From the NCBI GenBank assembly GCA_964545075.1, contig CAZJFS010000038.1:1-30706 (forward strand): a stretch of 30,706 bases of DNA, read 5' to 3'. This stretch comes from DAOPXV01 sp035352535. GTDB lineage: Bacteria > Muiribacteriota > UBA9980. A program made the translations under genes and the position numbers. The notes beneath the pieces are model-generated. The model searched no databases, had not been told where the DNA came from, and saw nothing but the letters and a program-made list of their open reading frames with translations. Positions 6,979-14,951 of this stretch are shown one piece after another; position 1 is the stretch's first letter; the number at the start of each line of letters is the position of its first letter.

Positions 6979-9784
6979 TATGATCCCTCCAGTATTCCTC
7001 GAAGGTGTAATATGTGTTTCCGACAGGTATCGACGAGGATATTTCGCGAAGGTATTTCGCGTTTATAAGTTTTGAGTCGGCTATGACGAGAAGGCCTTTG
7101 CCGTTCTTGTCGCTCTTGATGCGTCCGATGGTCTGTTTTATCTTCAATATCGTTTTCGGCAGGATATAATCTTCGAATTCCTGGAGGCCCCTGGCGGCGG
7201 CAAGTTTTTTTCGCGATATTATCTTCGGGTCCTCGAAGAACGGGAACGGCAGTTTTTCGATTATGAGCGTGTCGATGGATTCGTCCTCGATATCGGGAAA
7301 GTCCATCAGGCTCTGCGATCCGAATATGACGCAGTTTTCGTTTTTACTTAATTGTTCGAGCATCTTCGATTTCAATATCTCGGAACGCTGGCATGAGCAG
7401 GTGATTCCGAGCTTTGAAAAGCTTTCGCTTACGTTTTTATAGACCTGGTTCATACGTTCGATCGAATTGAAAAGCACCATCGTCCTTCCGCCCTTTTTTG
7501 AGGCGATCTTTAATATGATTTCGCCGAGTTTGGCGACGAAACCGGCGGTGTTTTTCGAGTCGAAATACGGCATTTCCTTAGGGATTATAAAGCTGTGCTG
7601 CGCGGCGTCCCTGAACTTTTCGTATGACTTTACCTCGAGGTTCCTGCACTTCTGAAGTCCGAGGATCCATTTGATGAAGTCGTAATCCGAATTGACCGAA
7701 AGAGAGGACGAAACGAAAACCATGCTTTTTGAAAACGGGAAAAGCTGCTTGGAAAGTATTTTTCCGATGTCTACTGGTTCCGTGCAGAAGCCCCAGTCCT
7801 TCCTGTAAAAATCGTATTTGAGGTAGGCGGTGTAAGTGGCGTCGACGGATTGGATGATCGTGAGGAAGTATTCGCGGAATTTGCGCATATTCCTGATGTG
7901 CTTGTTAAGGTTGTAAACGATCTCGGCGTAATCTTTTTCGCATGCGGCCATGTTTTTGGGTATGAGTCGCGCGAGTTTTTCGAAATGCGTTTCGGATTGC
8001 TTGAAAATTATCGAAAGGTTTATGAGTTTTTCGAGAAAATTTTCCTGGATGTTGGTGTCCTCGAATGTGCGTTCGAGAAGTATTATCGAACTCGCGCCCG
8101 AACGGCTGATGTCGTCTTTGGCGATGTGAGAATATATGCCTTCTGCATAGCCGAAAAAATCGTTGGCCTGCGCTATGCTGTGTTCGAGAGAGCTTTTGCA
8201 GTTCATGGCGTCGTCATGGCCGTCGCGGCCTTCGAACACTTTTTCGCAGAATTTAAGACTGTCGTCTAACGCCGACATTACCTCGGACCTGTTGAAGCGG
8301 ACTGCAAAAGACTCGGTAAAAGTGTCCTCGAACTTATGCGCCTGGTCGACTATGACCCTGAAATTATTCTTTTTCGCGCTTTTTATCATGTCGCGCCATC
8401 TGAAAAAATTATTCGGCGGCGAGATGAGCACGTCCGAATTCTGGAACTCATATATCGCTTTCCTGAAAAAACAATTTTTATGCATATCGCATCTTTCGTT
8501 TCTGCAGAAGAATTCGGAGGCTTTTATAAAATCGAGTTTTTCCTTGAGCCCGGGATACTTATTGGTCAGAAACGGAGCGACGTTTTCAAGGTTGCCGTCG
8601 GGATATTCGGCGAGATACGATTTAATGTAGAGAACGAAAAAGTTTTCTTCCTCCGTCGCCGCGGAACTTTCCAGAATGTTGAAATTACAGCGGCAAATAT
8701 AATTTTCAGGGTCCTTTAAAATTCCGAATTTGACTTCTCCGCCAAAAGATTCCTCGGCGTGAGGCAGGTGATGCTTCGCGATCTCGCCCGTGGAAGGCGC
8801 GTGCGATTCGATTATAAGGACGTTCTCTCGCGTTCTTTTTGAATAAAGTCCGGCCGCGTGCAGGATGCAATTTATGCGCTGCGCCTTATGCGGTATCTCC
8901 GCCAAAAGATATTTATCATCGTCGAAAGCGTTGAGGATATCGGCGACGAAGCTTGACTGGAGAAGGTATCCGCTTTCGATGGCGCCGTGCCCGGCTATCG
9001 CCGCGAGCGATTCTTCGAGGTTCGGTTCGGGCATGAAGCCGAAAGATATCTGGCCGCGTACTTCGGTTTCGGATTTCGCCGGTCCGGCCGCCGCCTTCTT
9101 TTTTTTCGCTCCGCCCTTGGCGAGCTGCTTATACGCCGCGTAAAGATTATGAAAAAACTGAGCCGTCGATGCGTTCGCGCTTTTATCGATGCCGGCCGCG
9201 AGCGTCTTTAAAAAATCGGCGTTCGGATTCGCGAGCGCGTACGAGACCATATGATTTAACGCGTAATAAGTGTCCTTGGCGTCGAGCAGCGCCCTGTGGT
9301 CCTCGTTTTCCTTTATGCCGAAAAAATTGAGGATCTTTTCGAGGTTGAAATATTTAAGCGCCGGAAGAAGAAGCATAGCGATCTCGCATGAATCGATGAA
9401 CTCGAAACACTTCGCGTCCGGGAAAAAGCGCGCGATGAAATTTTTTTCGAAATTGGCGTTATGCGCGACGACTATTGAATCGTTGAAGAAGGCGTTGAAA
9501 GCTTCAGTCTGCGATTCTATGAGCGGCGCCCCGCAAACCATGTCGTTCGAAATGCCGGTCAGTGAAGTTATCACCGGCGCTATTTGCACCTGCGGATTTA
9601 TAAGGGTATGATATTCTTCGCCTGTTCCGTTATCCTTTAGCGCAAGCGCGCCGATTTCGATTATCCTGTCGGAGTCGAAATTTATTCCTGTCGTCTCAAA
9701 GTCCAGAAAAACCACGCGCTTTTTAAATTTTGTCCAGAACTGTACGGTTAATTCGTTGTCTTTTAAATAATTATGAAGATTCAT
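6974..9784 (-). CDS. DEDDh exonuclease fused to an ATPase-dead DinG-like domain
   Basis: Residues 22-185 form a DnaQ-type 3'-5' exonuclease: FLDFETTG (D28, E30), AHNANFE (E113 where Asp is usual) and HRALLD (H163, D168). A Lys-rich linker near 225-232 leads to an XPD/DinG-like region. Aligned by eye to the neighbouring intact DinG, Walker A (APCGIGKS) is EIPHKAQR near 296-303, DEAH is DQAH (480-483), SATL is SSSL, FWEGID is SLMDFP, and GRLIR is GRIKS. Yet the Fe-S ligands remain: C364 (or C366), then C427-x4-C432-x5-C438. So the nuclease looks active (with D to E), the ATPase does not, and the fold and cluster look preserved over 650 residues. Known relatives include the Staphylococcus DinG/YoaA-type exonuclease fusions. 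It starts at ATG 9784, 48 nt after the DinG gene. Confidence 0.9.
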   Translation of the reverse strand: MNLHNYLKDNELTVQFWTKFKKRVVFLDFETTGINFDSDRIIEIGALALKDNGTGEEYHTLINPQVQIAPVITSLTGISNDMVCGAPLIESQTEAFNAFFNDSIVVAHNANFEKNFIARFFPDAKCFEFIDSCEIAMLLLPALKYFNLEKILNFFGIKENEDHRALLDAKDTYYALNHMVSYALANPNADFLKTLAAGIDKSANASTAQFFHNLYAAYKQLAKGGAKKKKAAAGPAKSETEVRGQISFGFMPEPNLEESLAAIAGHGAIESGYLLQSSFVADILNAFDDDKYLLAEIPHKAQRINCILHAAGLYSKRTRENVLIIESHAPSTGEIAKHHLPHAEESFGGEVKFGILKDPENYICRCNFNILESSAATEEENFFVLYIKSYLAEYPDGNLENVAPFLTNKYPGLKEKLDFIKASEFFCRNERCDMHKNCFFRKAIYEFQNSDVLISPPNNFFRWRDMIKSAKKNNFRVIVDQAHKFEDTFTESFAVRFNRSEVMSALDDSLKFCEKVFEGRDGHDDAMNCKSSLEHSIAQANDFFGYAEGIYSHIAKDDISRSGASSIILLERTFEDTNIQENFLEKLINLSIIFKQSETHFEKLARLIPKNMAACEKDYAEIVYNLNKHIRNMRKFREYFLTIIQSVDATYTAYLKYDFYRKDWGFCTEPVDIGKILSKQLFPFSKSMVFVSSSLSVNSDYDFIKWILGLQKCRNLEVKSYEKFRDAAQHSFIIPKEMPYFDSKNTAGFVAKLGEIILKIASKKGGRTMVLFNSIERMNQVYKNVSESFSKLGITCSCQRSEILKSKMLEQLSKNENCVIFGSQSLMDFPDIEDESIDTLIIEKLPFPFFEDPKIISRKKLAAARGLQEFEDYILPKTILKIKQTIGRIKSDKNGKGLLVIADSKLINAKYLREISSSIPVGNTYYTFEEYWRDHN

Positions 9785-9820
9785 AAACCATTTCTTTCTA
9801 GTGAAGCATAATAAAGTTAT

Positions 9821-9849
9821 ATTATAAATTATTTATTCGTTATTTTCCA
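9821..9849 (-). promoter_or_regulatory. Possible internal sigma70-type promoter
   Basis: On the minus strand TGGAAA (9849-9844), a 17-bp spacer and TATAAT (9826-9821) precede the exonuclease-DinG fusion gene. The -35 lies inside the end of the upstream helicase gene. It could give the second helicase-like gene independent expression. Confidence 0.45.
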
Positions 9850-12058
9850 GAAAAACTTTTATTTCCGCGATATTTTTTAATTTGTGATATTTCGGAAGCG
9901 CCGCGGATATCTTTCTGCCGTATGAAGTGTCTCGCAGCCTCGTGTCCAATATGACAAGCGCCCCCCTGTCGCTCTGGTGGCGTATGAGCCTTCCGATGCC
10001 CTGTTTTAGCTTGAGCATCGTCCAGGGAAGCGACGATTCTGAAAAGGGGTCCCTGTTTTGTTTTTTCAGGTAAAGATCGCGCGCCTCGTTCAGCGGATGG
10101 CTTGGCACCTTGAATGGCAGTTTCGTTATTATCAGCGTAGAAAGCGATTCCCCGCGCACGTCGATGCCTTCCCAGAAGCTGTCGAGGGCGAAGAGGCTCG
10201 ATCTGACGTCTTTTTTAAATTTATTCAGAAGCGTTCCGCGCGGCATCTGGCCCTGGATGAGGACCTCGTAACCGTCGAGCTTCAATTTCATGCCGACCTC
10301 GCGGTAAACGTATTCCATGAGATACCTGGAAGTGAAAAGCACGAGCGTGCGGCCGTCCGATTTTAAAATTATATCCTGTACCCAGCGCGAAACGGCCTCG
10401 TTGAAATTTCGGTCCTTGGGCGTCGCCTCGATCGGAGGTATGATGAAACCCGTCTGCTCTTCAATATTGAAAGGCGAATCGAGCATTATTTCGATCGGAG
10501 CGAATTTCGATAAGCCGACCTCGCCCTTGATATAGTTGAAGTTATTCTCGGTAGAAAGCGTGGCTGAGGTCAGTATGACGGATTTTTTCTTTGAGAAGAG
10601 CTCGCTTTCGATTATCTTTGATACATCCAGCGGCGAAGCTATCATTTCGACGTCGGAATAATTGTTGTTTCGCGCACTTTGAAAGGGAAGCGATCCCCAC
10701 AATATATATTCCTCGCTTAAGGATTTCGCGTTCGACCACAGATCCGTCGCAGTGACCATTTCGGATATCATGCGGTTTATTCCGGTTATATTTAGCGGAA
10801 GCTTCTTTTCGACAAGCAGTTCGCCGATTTCATTGGCCGTTTCGGAAAGCGTTTCAAGAGCGCTGATGAGGTTATCCGAGTTGGGATTTCCCGCTATCCG
10901 TCCCAGATGATTGCCGTTGAAAAGTATAAGTTTGGACAGGCCGGATGCCGCGCCGTTATCATCGACCGCCGATCCGCCGCCGCCCTCTTCGGCTTTTTTT
11001 GAAAGAAAATCATCTAAAAGCGACATGCCGACATGATTAAAGTAAAGCTTGATGCGTTCTTCGACAAGATATTTTTGTTCAGCGATCTTGTCCGTGACCG
11101 TTTTCGCTTTTTTACCCACGTTCTTTTTAAGCGCATAAGTTATGGTGTTGAGAGTGGAGTTGAATTTGTGAAGCGAGCAGGACATTGAAAATCCGCTTTG
11201 CGCCACATCCGCGATATGATGGGCTTCGTCGAATATAACGCGCGAATGGGACGGGATCGGGTTTAAAAAAGCCTTTTCCTGCTGGTTTTTGGTTTCGTCG
11301 TCTTCGCCGGCTCCGAACGCGCTCAACGCATCGAGTTTTTCGTTCGCCTCGATCATGAGACAGGCGAAGTAAAGCGCGTGGTTCACAACTATTATCTCTG
11401 ATTTCTGGGCTTCTAAAATCGAACGGAAGTAGTTGCAGTTTTTGAAATATTCGCAGTTGCCGCCGACGCAGTCGACGCTCTGGCAGGCAATCAGGCGCTG
11501 GAAATTTATATCCGGCGACGCTTCGTGAGACAATTCCTCGAACTCGGCGATATCCTTGCGGTCGATCTCGTTCATGGCGTCGAGGTAGATGTCCGTTCTC
11601 AGCTTTATCTTTTCGGCCGCGTATTCGCCGAAAAGGTCGAGCGGTATTCCGCTTTTTTTGATGTCGTAGAGCTTTCGCAGGCATATGTAATTGCTTTTGC
11701 CCTTTAATATTTTATACCTTACATTAAGCCCGTAATGGTGAGAAATCGTCGGAAGGTCCGACGCCTTGAGCTGTTCCTGGAGCGTCTTGGTGTTGGTCGA
11801 GATGACGACCTTTTCGCCGGTGCTCTGGGCGTACAACGCGGCCGGTATTATATAAGCGTAGCTTTTCCCTATCCCGCATGGCGCTTCTATCAAAGCGTGC
11901 CTGCTGTCGGAAAGCGCTCCGAAAACCGCGGACGCCATTTCGCCCTGGCCCGGCCTTTCTTCATAGTCGCGAAGATTTCTCGCGATGGTTCCGCCCGGCC
12001 TGAAATATTCTTCAATTGAGTCATATTTGTATAGTTGATGACCTCTACTTTTTTTCAT
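9833..12058 (-). CDS. dinG: DinG-type Fe-S superfamily 2 DNA helicase
   Basis: ATP-dependent 5'-3' helicase of the XPD/DinG group, expected to unwind DNA repair or R-loop substrates in the cytoplasm. The 741 residues carry intact motifs: Walker A APCGIGKS (59-66), Ia STNTKTLQEQL, DEAH (277-280), SATL, SFWEGIDV and QGIGRLIR. Four cysteines C126, C197, C202 and C208 have the same C-x4-C-x5-C spacing as the E. coli DinG cluster. There is no exonuclease domain. The start ATG overlaps the end of the upstream membrane-protein gene by 14 nt. The adjacent downstream gene encodes a degenerate paralogue with a nuclease domain, suggesting that the two proteins work together. Confidence 0.93.
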   Translation of the reverse strand: MKKSRGHQLYKYDSIEEYFRPGGTIARNLRDYEERPGQGEMASAVFGALSDSRHALIEAPCGIGKSYAYIIPAALYAQSTGEKVVISTNTKTLQEQLKASDLPTISHHYGLNVRYKILKGKSNYICLRKLYDIKKSGIPLDLFGEYAAEKIKLRTDIYLDAMNEIDRKDIAEFEELSHEASPDINFQRLIACQSVDCVGGNCEYFKNCNYFRSILEAQKSEIIVVNHALYFACLMIEANEKLDALSAFGAGEDDETKNQQEKAFLNPIPSHSRVIFDEAHHIADVAQSGFSMSCSLHKFNSTLNTITYALKKNVGKKAKTVTDKIAEQKYLVEERIKLYFNHVGMSLLDDFLSKKAEEGGGGSAVDDNGAASGLSKLILFNGNHLGRIAGNPNSDNLISALETLSETANEIGELLVEKKLPLNITGINRMISEMVTATDLWSNAKSLSEEYILWGSLPFQSARNNNYSDVEMIASPLDVSKIIESELFSKKKSVILTSATLSTENNFNYIKGEVGLSKFAPIEIMLDSPFNIEEQTGFIIPPIEATPKDRNFNEAVSRWVQDIILKSDGRTLVLFTSRYLMEYVYREVGMKLKLDGYEVLIQGQMPRGTLLNKFKKDVRSSLFALDSFWEGIDVRGESLSTLIITKLPFKVPSHPLNEARDLYLKKQNRDPFSESSLPWTMLKLKQGIGRLIRHQSDRGALVILDTRLRDTSYGRKISAALPKYHKLKNIAEIKVFLENNE

Positions 12059-14615
12059 TTACGCCCCGTTTCTCGAATTCGTTCTTAAGTTCAACGATCT
12101 CAGCCGTTTCAGCCGGCCATTTTTTGCCCGACAGGGCAAGGGCCGCTTCAGCCTTTACGGTTAAAAGCTTATGAAGGCCAAGTCTTTTTAGTGTCTTTAG
12201 TTCCATGATAGTTTTTTCTATTTTCATTTTTTCAAATATTTCCGATTTGGATTTATACGCGGCCGCGGCTTTAAAAAAATCGGGGTCCGGGTTTCCGGCT
12301 GGCCTTGAATTAAAGCCCGTCAGTATCTCCAGAGCTTTTTCCGGGTCTTTTTTAAACAGCTGGTCCGTGTATGATAAAATTTCCTTATAATCGCTTTTTT
12401 TAACTTCGATAAGTTTTATGGCTGCCCGATCCGCGGTCAGGGCATAGATAAAAGCAGCGGTTTCCGTTTTAAACGAAGCGAAATCGCAATATCTTTCAAG
12501 CGATATTCTCGTGGCCGCGTCGCCGCTCTGACTGATAAGCCAGGTTCCGCCGGTTTCTTCGACGCCCCGCAGCGAAAGCGTTCCGTTAAAGGAAANNNNN
12601 NNNNNGATGAGCGATTTAAGGGCGCCCGAATATGAGACGGCTATATTTTCAGGATTGGCCGTTTTTATCTGAAACATCGGTTTTTCGTCGGAAGTTTCAA
12701 GATCGAGCGAGAAGAAACGCAGCCGGACGGTGGATTCTGAAGTTTCGACCGCGCCGGTTCCGTCGGCGGATTTTAAATAATAAAAATATCTGCTTTCAAA
12801 AACGGCTTCTATCGAATATTTCTTCATATCCGCTGAAAAAGCGTTCTGATTCGGATGATTTTCAAAATACAGCGTCGGCGAGGTTTTGAAAATCGACTTT
12901 CCGCTGGCGAGAGCGATAGCGGCAATGGCGCAGCGGTTTTTCATTTTTTCGTCAGGCGTCATTTTAATAAGATATTTGGCGTCAGGCGATATTAGAAACG
13001 GATGCTCGAATTTATTGCTGGATATATAAGGCGCTGAAAAAGGCTTTTGAATCTGGTCCGGCAGTGAAACCAGATTATAGACCTGGCCTTTTTTGATCAG
13101 GGCCTGATTCGTCAATCCGTAAAAGTTAAAGACGCACAGCGGGTTCAGGGGCCCGCCTGCCGGGGCGTATGTTCTTTCGAATTTTCCCGTCGCGGCGCTT
13201 ATTTCATAAACGGTCCCGTTTGTGGTGCATGCGAAAAGAGACGCGCTGGTTCCCGGTTTAAGGAACAGCGCTCTTATGGCGTCAGGCGAACTGAAAAAAT
13301 GCGATGATATTTCCGCGACAGCCTTGCTTTTATCAAAAAGTCCTAAATTGTCGAGCGAAAGAAACATTTTAGAATAAGGATTTCCTGGTGAGGCCAATGA
13401 CGCCGTTTCTTCGGCGGCTTTTAAATTCGAGTTGACGGACGCGATCTCTTTTTCATATTCCGATACGGCGACGACATTTTTTAATATTCGCGAAGTTTCC
13501 GCTAAAAGCGATGATGAAAGGGAGGCTTTGGCAAGTTCCAGCTTTTCTTCGTCGCTTAAAGTTATCTTTGCGTTTGATAAGACCGAATCGATAAGCAATC
13601 GGCATTTTTCAGGGTAATACCTGTGGAATAACCGCAGATATAAAACGGCGTATTCGAGCGGCGACGAATTGATGGACCCGACTTTTGAAAAGGCGGTCGC
13701 GGCTTCGGCCGGGTTCGTTTCGACGAAAAACTTTATTTTGGCGAGGCAAATGTTAAGCCGGTCGGCGGACTCATGACTGAGGCCTTTTATCTTAAGCGCC
13801 TCATTTATGGCGGACCGGGCTTTATCGTATGACCCTTCCGCGGTAAGGCCTTTTATTTCCGCGACATCGAAATTAACCGCAGGTTCCGTTTTTATTTTGA
13901 CTTTAATTTCGGCTGTAGTCTTTGTATTTACATTAAGAGCTGCCGGTTCAGTGGATACGGCCGCGGCTGTTTGCTTTTTTGCTATCGCGACGGCTTTTGT
14001 ATCAGCCGGCTGCGTGATTGCGGCAGTTTTAGTGACGGCTGCTTGCATTTTTTGCGTGATTGCTATGGGTATTGTGCCGCCGGGATTTTTTATAACGACG
14101 GTTTCAGTAGATTGCGTTTTGGCCGCCGGATTTTTCAGGGCCGTTTCGGTCGTATTGTGAGATGAGACGGCGGGCGTGACGGGATTTTTTATCGTAACCG
14201 CCTCTGTTTCGGCCGCCGTGACGTTTGCGCTTTTGGCCTGATTTTGCGTATTCGCCGCCGTTCCACCGTCGGCGCTGGTTTCCTGGGTATCATCTGTCGC
14301 GCTATCGTCTCCTGCATTGTTTTCATCAACGTTTCCGCTATCGGCCGCGGCTGTTTCCTGTCTGGTCCGGTCCTGACTGGTTTTAACCGCGGATGCGGAT
14401 TCAATCGGCGACTGTTTTGGGGCGATGCGACTATAGAGATAAAAACCGCATCCGGCGCCGATGATGATGATGATTAATATGACGGTCCGGATAACGTTTC
14501 TAAAAAATCTTACGGTTTCAGCGGTATGATAAATTTTTTCGTTATCGAAATTTTCAGTCCCGTAAAAAAAATCATCTTTTTTGTCTTTTAAATTGTTTTC
14601 GTCATTAAGCTTCAT
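12045..14615 (-). CDS. Single-pass membrane protein with Ala/Thr-rich linker and propeller-like region
   Basis: About 40 charged cytoplasmic residues are followed by one membrane helix (about 41-62) and a low-complexity linker rich in Ala, Thr, Glu and Lys (about 66-255). A helical, TPR-like part follows, then a beta-rich stretch (for example SLFACTTNGTVYEISAATG) that resembles WD40/PQQ-type repeats, and a helical C-terminus. I recognise no family. The start ATG at 14615 is preferred over a longer reading from 14684 because a TTGAAA-N17-TATAAT promoter at 14681-14653 places transcription onset near 14646, downstream of 14684. Ten N at 12596-12605 interrupt it; the frame is open and plausible on both sides. 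It overlaps dinG and is the first gene of the unit. Confidence 0.82.
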   Translation of the reverse strand: MKLNDENNLKDKKDDFFYGTENFDNEKIYHTAETVRFFRNVIRTVILIIIIIGAGCGFYLYSRIAPKQSPIESASAVKTSQDRTRQETAAADSGNVDENNAGDDSATDDTQETSADGGTAANTQNQAKSANVTAAETEAVTIKNPVTPAVSSHNTTETALKNPAAKTQSTETVVIKNPGGTIPIAITQKMQAAVTKTAAITQPADTKAVAIAKKQTAAAVSTEPAALNVNTKTTAEIKVKIKTEPAVNFDVAEIKGLTAEGSYDKARSAINEALKIKGLSHESADRLNICLAKIKFFVETNPAEAATAFSKVGSINSSPLEYAVLYLRLFHRYYPEKCRLLIDSVLSNAKITLSDEEKLELAKASLSSSLLAETSRILKNVVAVSEYEKEIASVNSNLKAAEETASLASPGNPYSKMFLSLDNLGLFDKSKAVAEISSHFFSSPDAIRALFLKPGTSASLFACTTNGTVYEISAATGKFERTYAPAGGPLNPLCVFNFYGLTNQALIKKGQVYNLVSLPDQIQKPFSAPYISSNKFEHPFLISPDAKYLIKMTPDEKMKNRCAIAAIALASGKSIFKTSPTLYFENHPNQNAFSADMKKYSIEAVFESRYFYYLKSADGTGAVETSESTVRLRFFSLDLETSDEKPMFQIKTANPENIAVSYSGALKSLIXXXXSFNGTLSLRGVEETGGTWLISQSGDAATRISLERYCDFASFKTETAAFIYALTADRAAIKLIEVKKSDYKEILSYTDQLFKKDPEKALEILTGFNSRPAGNPDPDFFKAAAAYKSKSEIFEKMKIEKTIMELKTLKRLGLHKLLTVKAEAALALSGKKWPAETAEIVELKNEFEKRGVNEKK
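12596..12605. other. Assembly gap (10 N)
   Basis: Ten undetermined bases inside the membrane-protein gene. A protein-like reading resumes in the same frame after the gap, so the true length is probably equal to 10 modulo 3, but the exact sequence is unknown. Confidence 0.99.
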
Positions 14616-14652
14616 GATTATAACTGCCTTTTCTTGGAATCCGGCGTGCCTG

Positions 14653-14681
14653 ATTATAACATAGTTAAGATATATTTTCAA
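14653..14681 (-). promoter_or_regulatory. Sigma70-type promoter of the six-gene unit
   Basis: Reading leftward: TTGAAA (14681-14676), 17-bp spacer, TATAAT (14658-14653). Predicted transcription start is near 14646, giving a leader of about 31 nt before the ATG at 14615. Confidence 0.8.
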
Positions 14682-14744
14682 CAATATTAAAAAGGGACTT
14701 TAGCTCGCCCGGCGATGGTTAAAATTAAAAAATTAAGTTCGTCC

Positions 14745-14773
14745 TTGACAAAGCTTTTTGCGTTTCGTATAAT
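14745..14773 (+). promoter_or_regulatory. Perfect-consensus sigma70-type promoter
   Basis: TTGACA (14745-14750), 17-bp spacer, TATAAT (14768-14773). It drives the exported helical-repeat protein through a leader of about 170 nt and predicts strong transcription. Confidence 0.88.
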
Positions 14774-14855
14774 TAGAGTAGAAGACAAGTTTTCACTAAT
14801 ATCATTAATTAATTGAAAAACTAACCGCCTCATTACAGATTTTTTATATAGATTC

Positions 14856-14883
14856 AAGCCGTTAAATTATTTAAGAACGGCTT
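14856..14883 (+). promoter_or_regulatory. Leader hairpin 1 of the exported-protein gene
   Basis: AAGCCGTT (14856-14863) pairs perfectly with AACGGCTT (14876-14883) around a 12-nt AT-rich loop. Only a short T-run follows, so it is more likely a stability or control element than an efficient terminator. Confidence 0.5.
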
Positions 14884-14918
14884 TAAAAACTCAGAAAATA
14901 TTATTTTATATTGTTTGC

Positions 14919-14940
14919 CGGCCGAATGTAGGCCGAAAGG
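14919..14940 (+). promoter_or_regulatory. Hairpin abutting the ribosome binding site
   Basis: CGGCC (14919-14923) and GGCCG (14931-14935) form a 5-bp stem that ends directly at the SD-like AAAGG (14936-14940). It could affect ribosome access. The SD is 11 nt before ATG 14952, 5 nt before GTG 14946 and 2 nt before GTG 14943, so the exact start is ambiguous. Confidence 0.45.
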
Positions 14941-14951
14941 ATGTGGTGCCA

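Larger units (their letters stand above)
14616..14951. other. Divergent intergenic region, 336 bases
   Basis: This gap separates the leftward six-gene unit from the rightward exported-protein gene. It holds two back-to-back promoters (14653-14681 minus, 14745-14773 plus), an AT-rich leader of about 170 nt for the rightward gene, and two hairpins in that leader. I see no convincing small coding sequence in it. Confidence 0.7.

Noticed and set aside
6974..9042. Calling the degenerate DinG-like domain a pseudogene
   Set aside because: The frame is fully open over 936 codons, the nuclease residues and Fe-S cysteines are kept, and loss is limited to ATPase motifs.
8865..9611. Several overlapping rightward reading frames opposite the exonuclease gene
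   Set aside because: They are shadows of the strongly supported minus-strand gene; none has recognisable domains.
12590..12610. A frameshift at the N gap
   Set aside because: Protein-like sequence continues in one frame on both sides, so the gap itself gives no sign of a frameshift.
14616..14684. Longer start for the membrane protein at 14684
   Set aside because: The extra residues span the TTGAAA-N17-TATAAT promoter and would lie upstream of the predicted transcript start.
14856..14883. Leader hairpin as a true terminator or known riboswitch
   Set aside because: The T-run is too short for a good terminator and I recognise no conserved riboswitch core around it.
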